A DNA stretch of 64,000 nt from positions 48,506,118 to 48,570,117 of the forward strand of contig JALGQZ010000008.1 in NCBI GenBank assembly GCA_023105745.1. The letters run 5' to 3'. Under the pieces are notes generated by a model. That model searched no databases and was not told the DNA's origin. It saw nothing but the letters and a program-made list of their open reading frames with translations. Position 1 is the stretch's first letter, and the number at the start of each line of letters is the position of its first letter. A program made the translations under genes and the position numbers. Shown here in pieces: positions 63,525-64,000 of the stretch. The DNA is from Austropuccinia psidii. Its lineage: Eukaryota; Basidiomycota; Pucciniomycetes; Pucciniales; Sphaerophragmiaceae.

Positions 63525-64000
63525 GGTAAATAAAGAAACGGCTGGTAGTAAATGAAATTTGAAATCAAATAACTTGATTAATGATGAGTGTATTTAGATT
63601 TTATGCAAGAGAAGGAAATTTTTATGAAATTTAACATGCCCTTACTGAGTTGTGTGTTTGGAAAATGTGCCTTTATGGGAAGCTAAAGGTGGGATTTTGG
63701 TATTTAAACACGGGATTTGGTACCAAAAAACCTGGGTTTTTGTACCTCAAAATACCTCACCTCTTGAGGTGTGGGATTTCTGAAATCCCAAAAAATTAAT
63801 GTGGGATTTTGGCAAAAATAAACTCGGGATTTTGAGTGTGGGATTTGGTAACTTTGACACCCCCTAATATGCGTTTCTCTCCTCTCAAATACTTAGTATA
63901 ACTTTAAAGATGAATATCAAGAGGTTTAAATTTTTTTCAATGAATTTATAATAATTCCATTATTACTCACTTATCTTTGACCTTAATTTTGTAAATATTA

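Larger units (their letters stand above)
57828..63865. mobile_element. PIF/Harbinger DNA transposon with TET-like passenger gene
   Basis: Terminal inverted repeats: left AGGGGGTGTCAAAGTCACC, right (complement) AGGGGGTGTCAAAGTTACC, continuing into AAATCCC; one mismatch in ~25. AAT lies outside both ends (57825-57827 and 63866-63868), fitting the 3-bp duplications of this superfamily; a TA duplication is the alternative reading. Inside both ends are many GGGATTT/AAATCCC copies. The element carries an intact DDE transposase (minus), an intact Myb/SANT-like protein (plus) and a TET/JBP-like dioxygenase gene (plus). Length 6038 bases. The near-identical TIRs and open frames suggest recent activity. 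Confidence 0.88.

Overview
The window looks like nuclear DNA of a rust fungus (Pucciniales). It is very AT-rich and its genes carry many short GT-AG introns. It holds two single-copy basidiomycete genes in a sea of nested transposons, plus a TET/JBP-type dioxygenase of the kind known to be amplified in rusts. From remembered similarity of the retroelement proteins, Austropuccinia psidii (myrtle rust) is my best guess at species, but I could not test this.

Layout: (1) 1-8943 is the 3' part of a Ty3/gypsy chromovirus (overlapping gag frames, pol with in-frame stops, chromodomain) and its 3' LTR. That LTR carries a 1.4-kb non-autonomous DNA element with a clean 8-bp target duplication. (2) 8944-15200 holds a Ty1/copia gag remnant, a solo LTR (ATATC duplication) and a solo LTR nested in a related LTR (GCCTG duplication). 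(3) 15728-17702 is a six-exon ArfGAP gene (minus). (4) 18673-25061 has two same-family LTRs nested in opposite orientation (ATTTC duplication), followed by two more solo LTRs (CAGAC and GGATC). (5) 27284-38926 is a complete but dead Ty3/gypsy chromovirus on the minus strand with two 706-bp LTRs. It carries an opposite-strand zinc-cluster-like ORF and is itself split by a solo LTR. (6) 39195-45525 has a long imperfect inverted repeat of LTR-like arms, an RT remnant, and a second copy of the non-autonomous element containing a 21-bp palindromic satellite. (7) 46630-50359 is a four-exon class IV (Chs3-type) chitin synthase (minus). (8) 50360-57827 is an AT desert with no convincing gene. (9) 57828-63865 is an apparently complete PIF/Harbinger transposon with matching TIRs, a Myb/SANT-like partner protein (+), a DDE transposase (-), and between them a TET/JBP-like 2OG-Fe(II) dioxygenase gene (+) broken by one nonsense codon.

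The two host genes serve vesicle trafficking (ArfGAP) and cell-wall chitin synthesis (Chs3 type). Both were assembled by hand from conserved splice signals and keep frame throughout. In the Harbinger, the transposase and the Myb-like protein form the usual two-component transposition system. The dioxygenase is an apparent passenger that could modify methylated DNA, and it is the most interesting object in the window. Target-site duplications give a relative order for several insertions.
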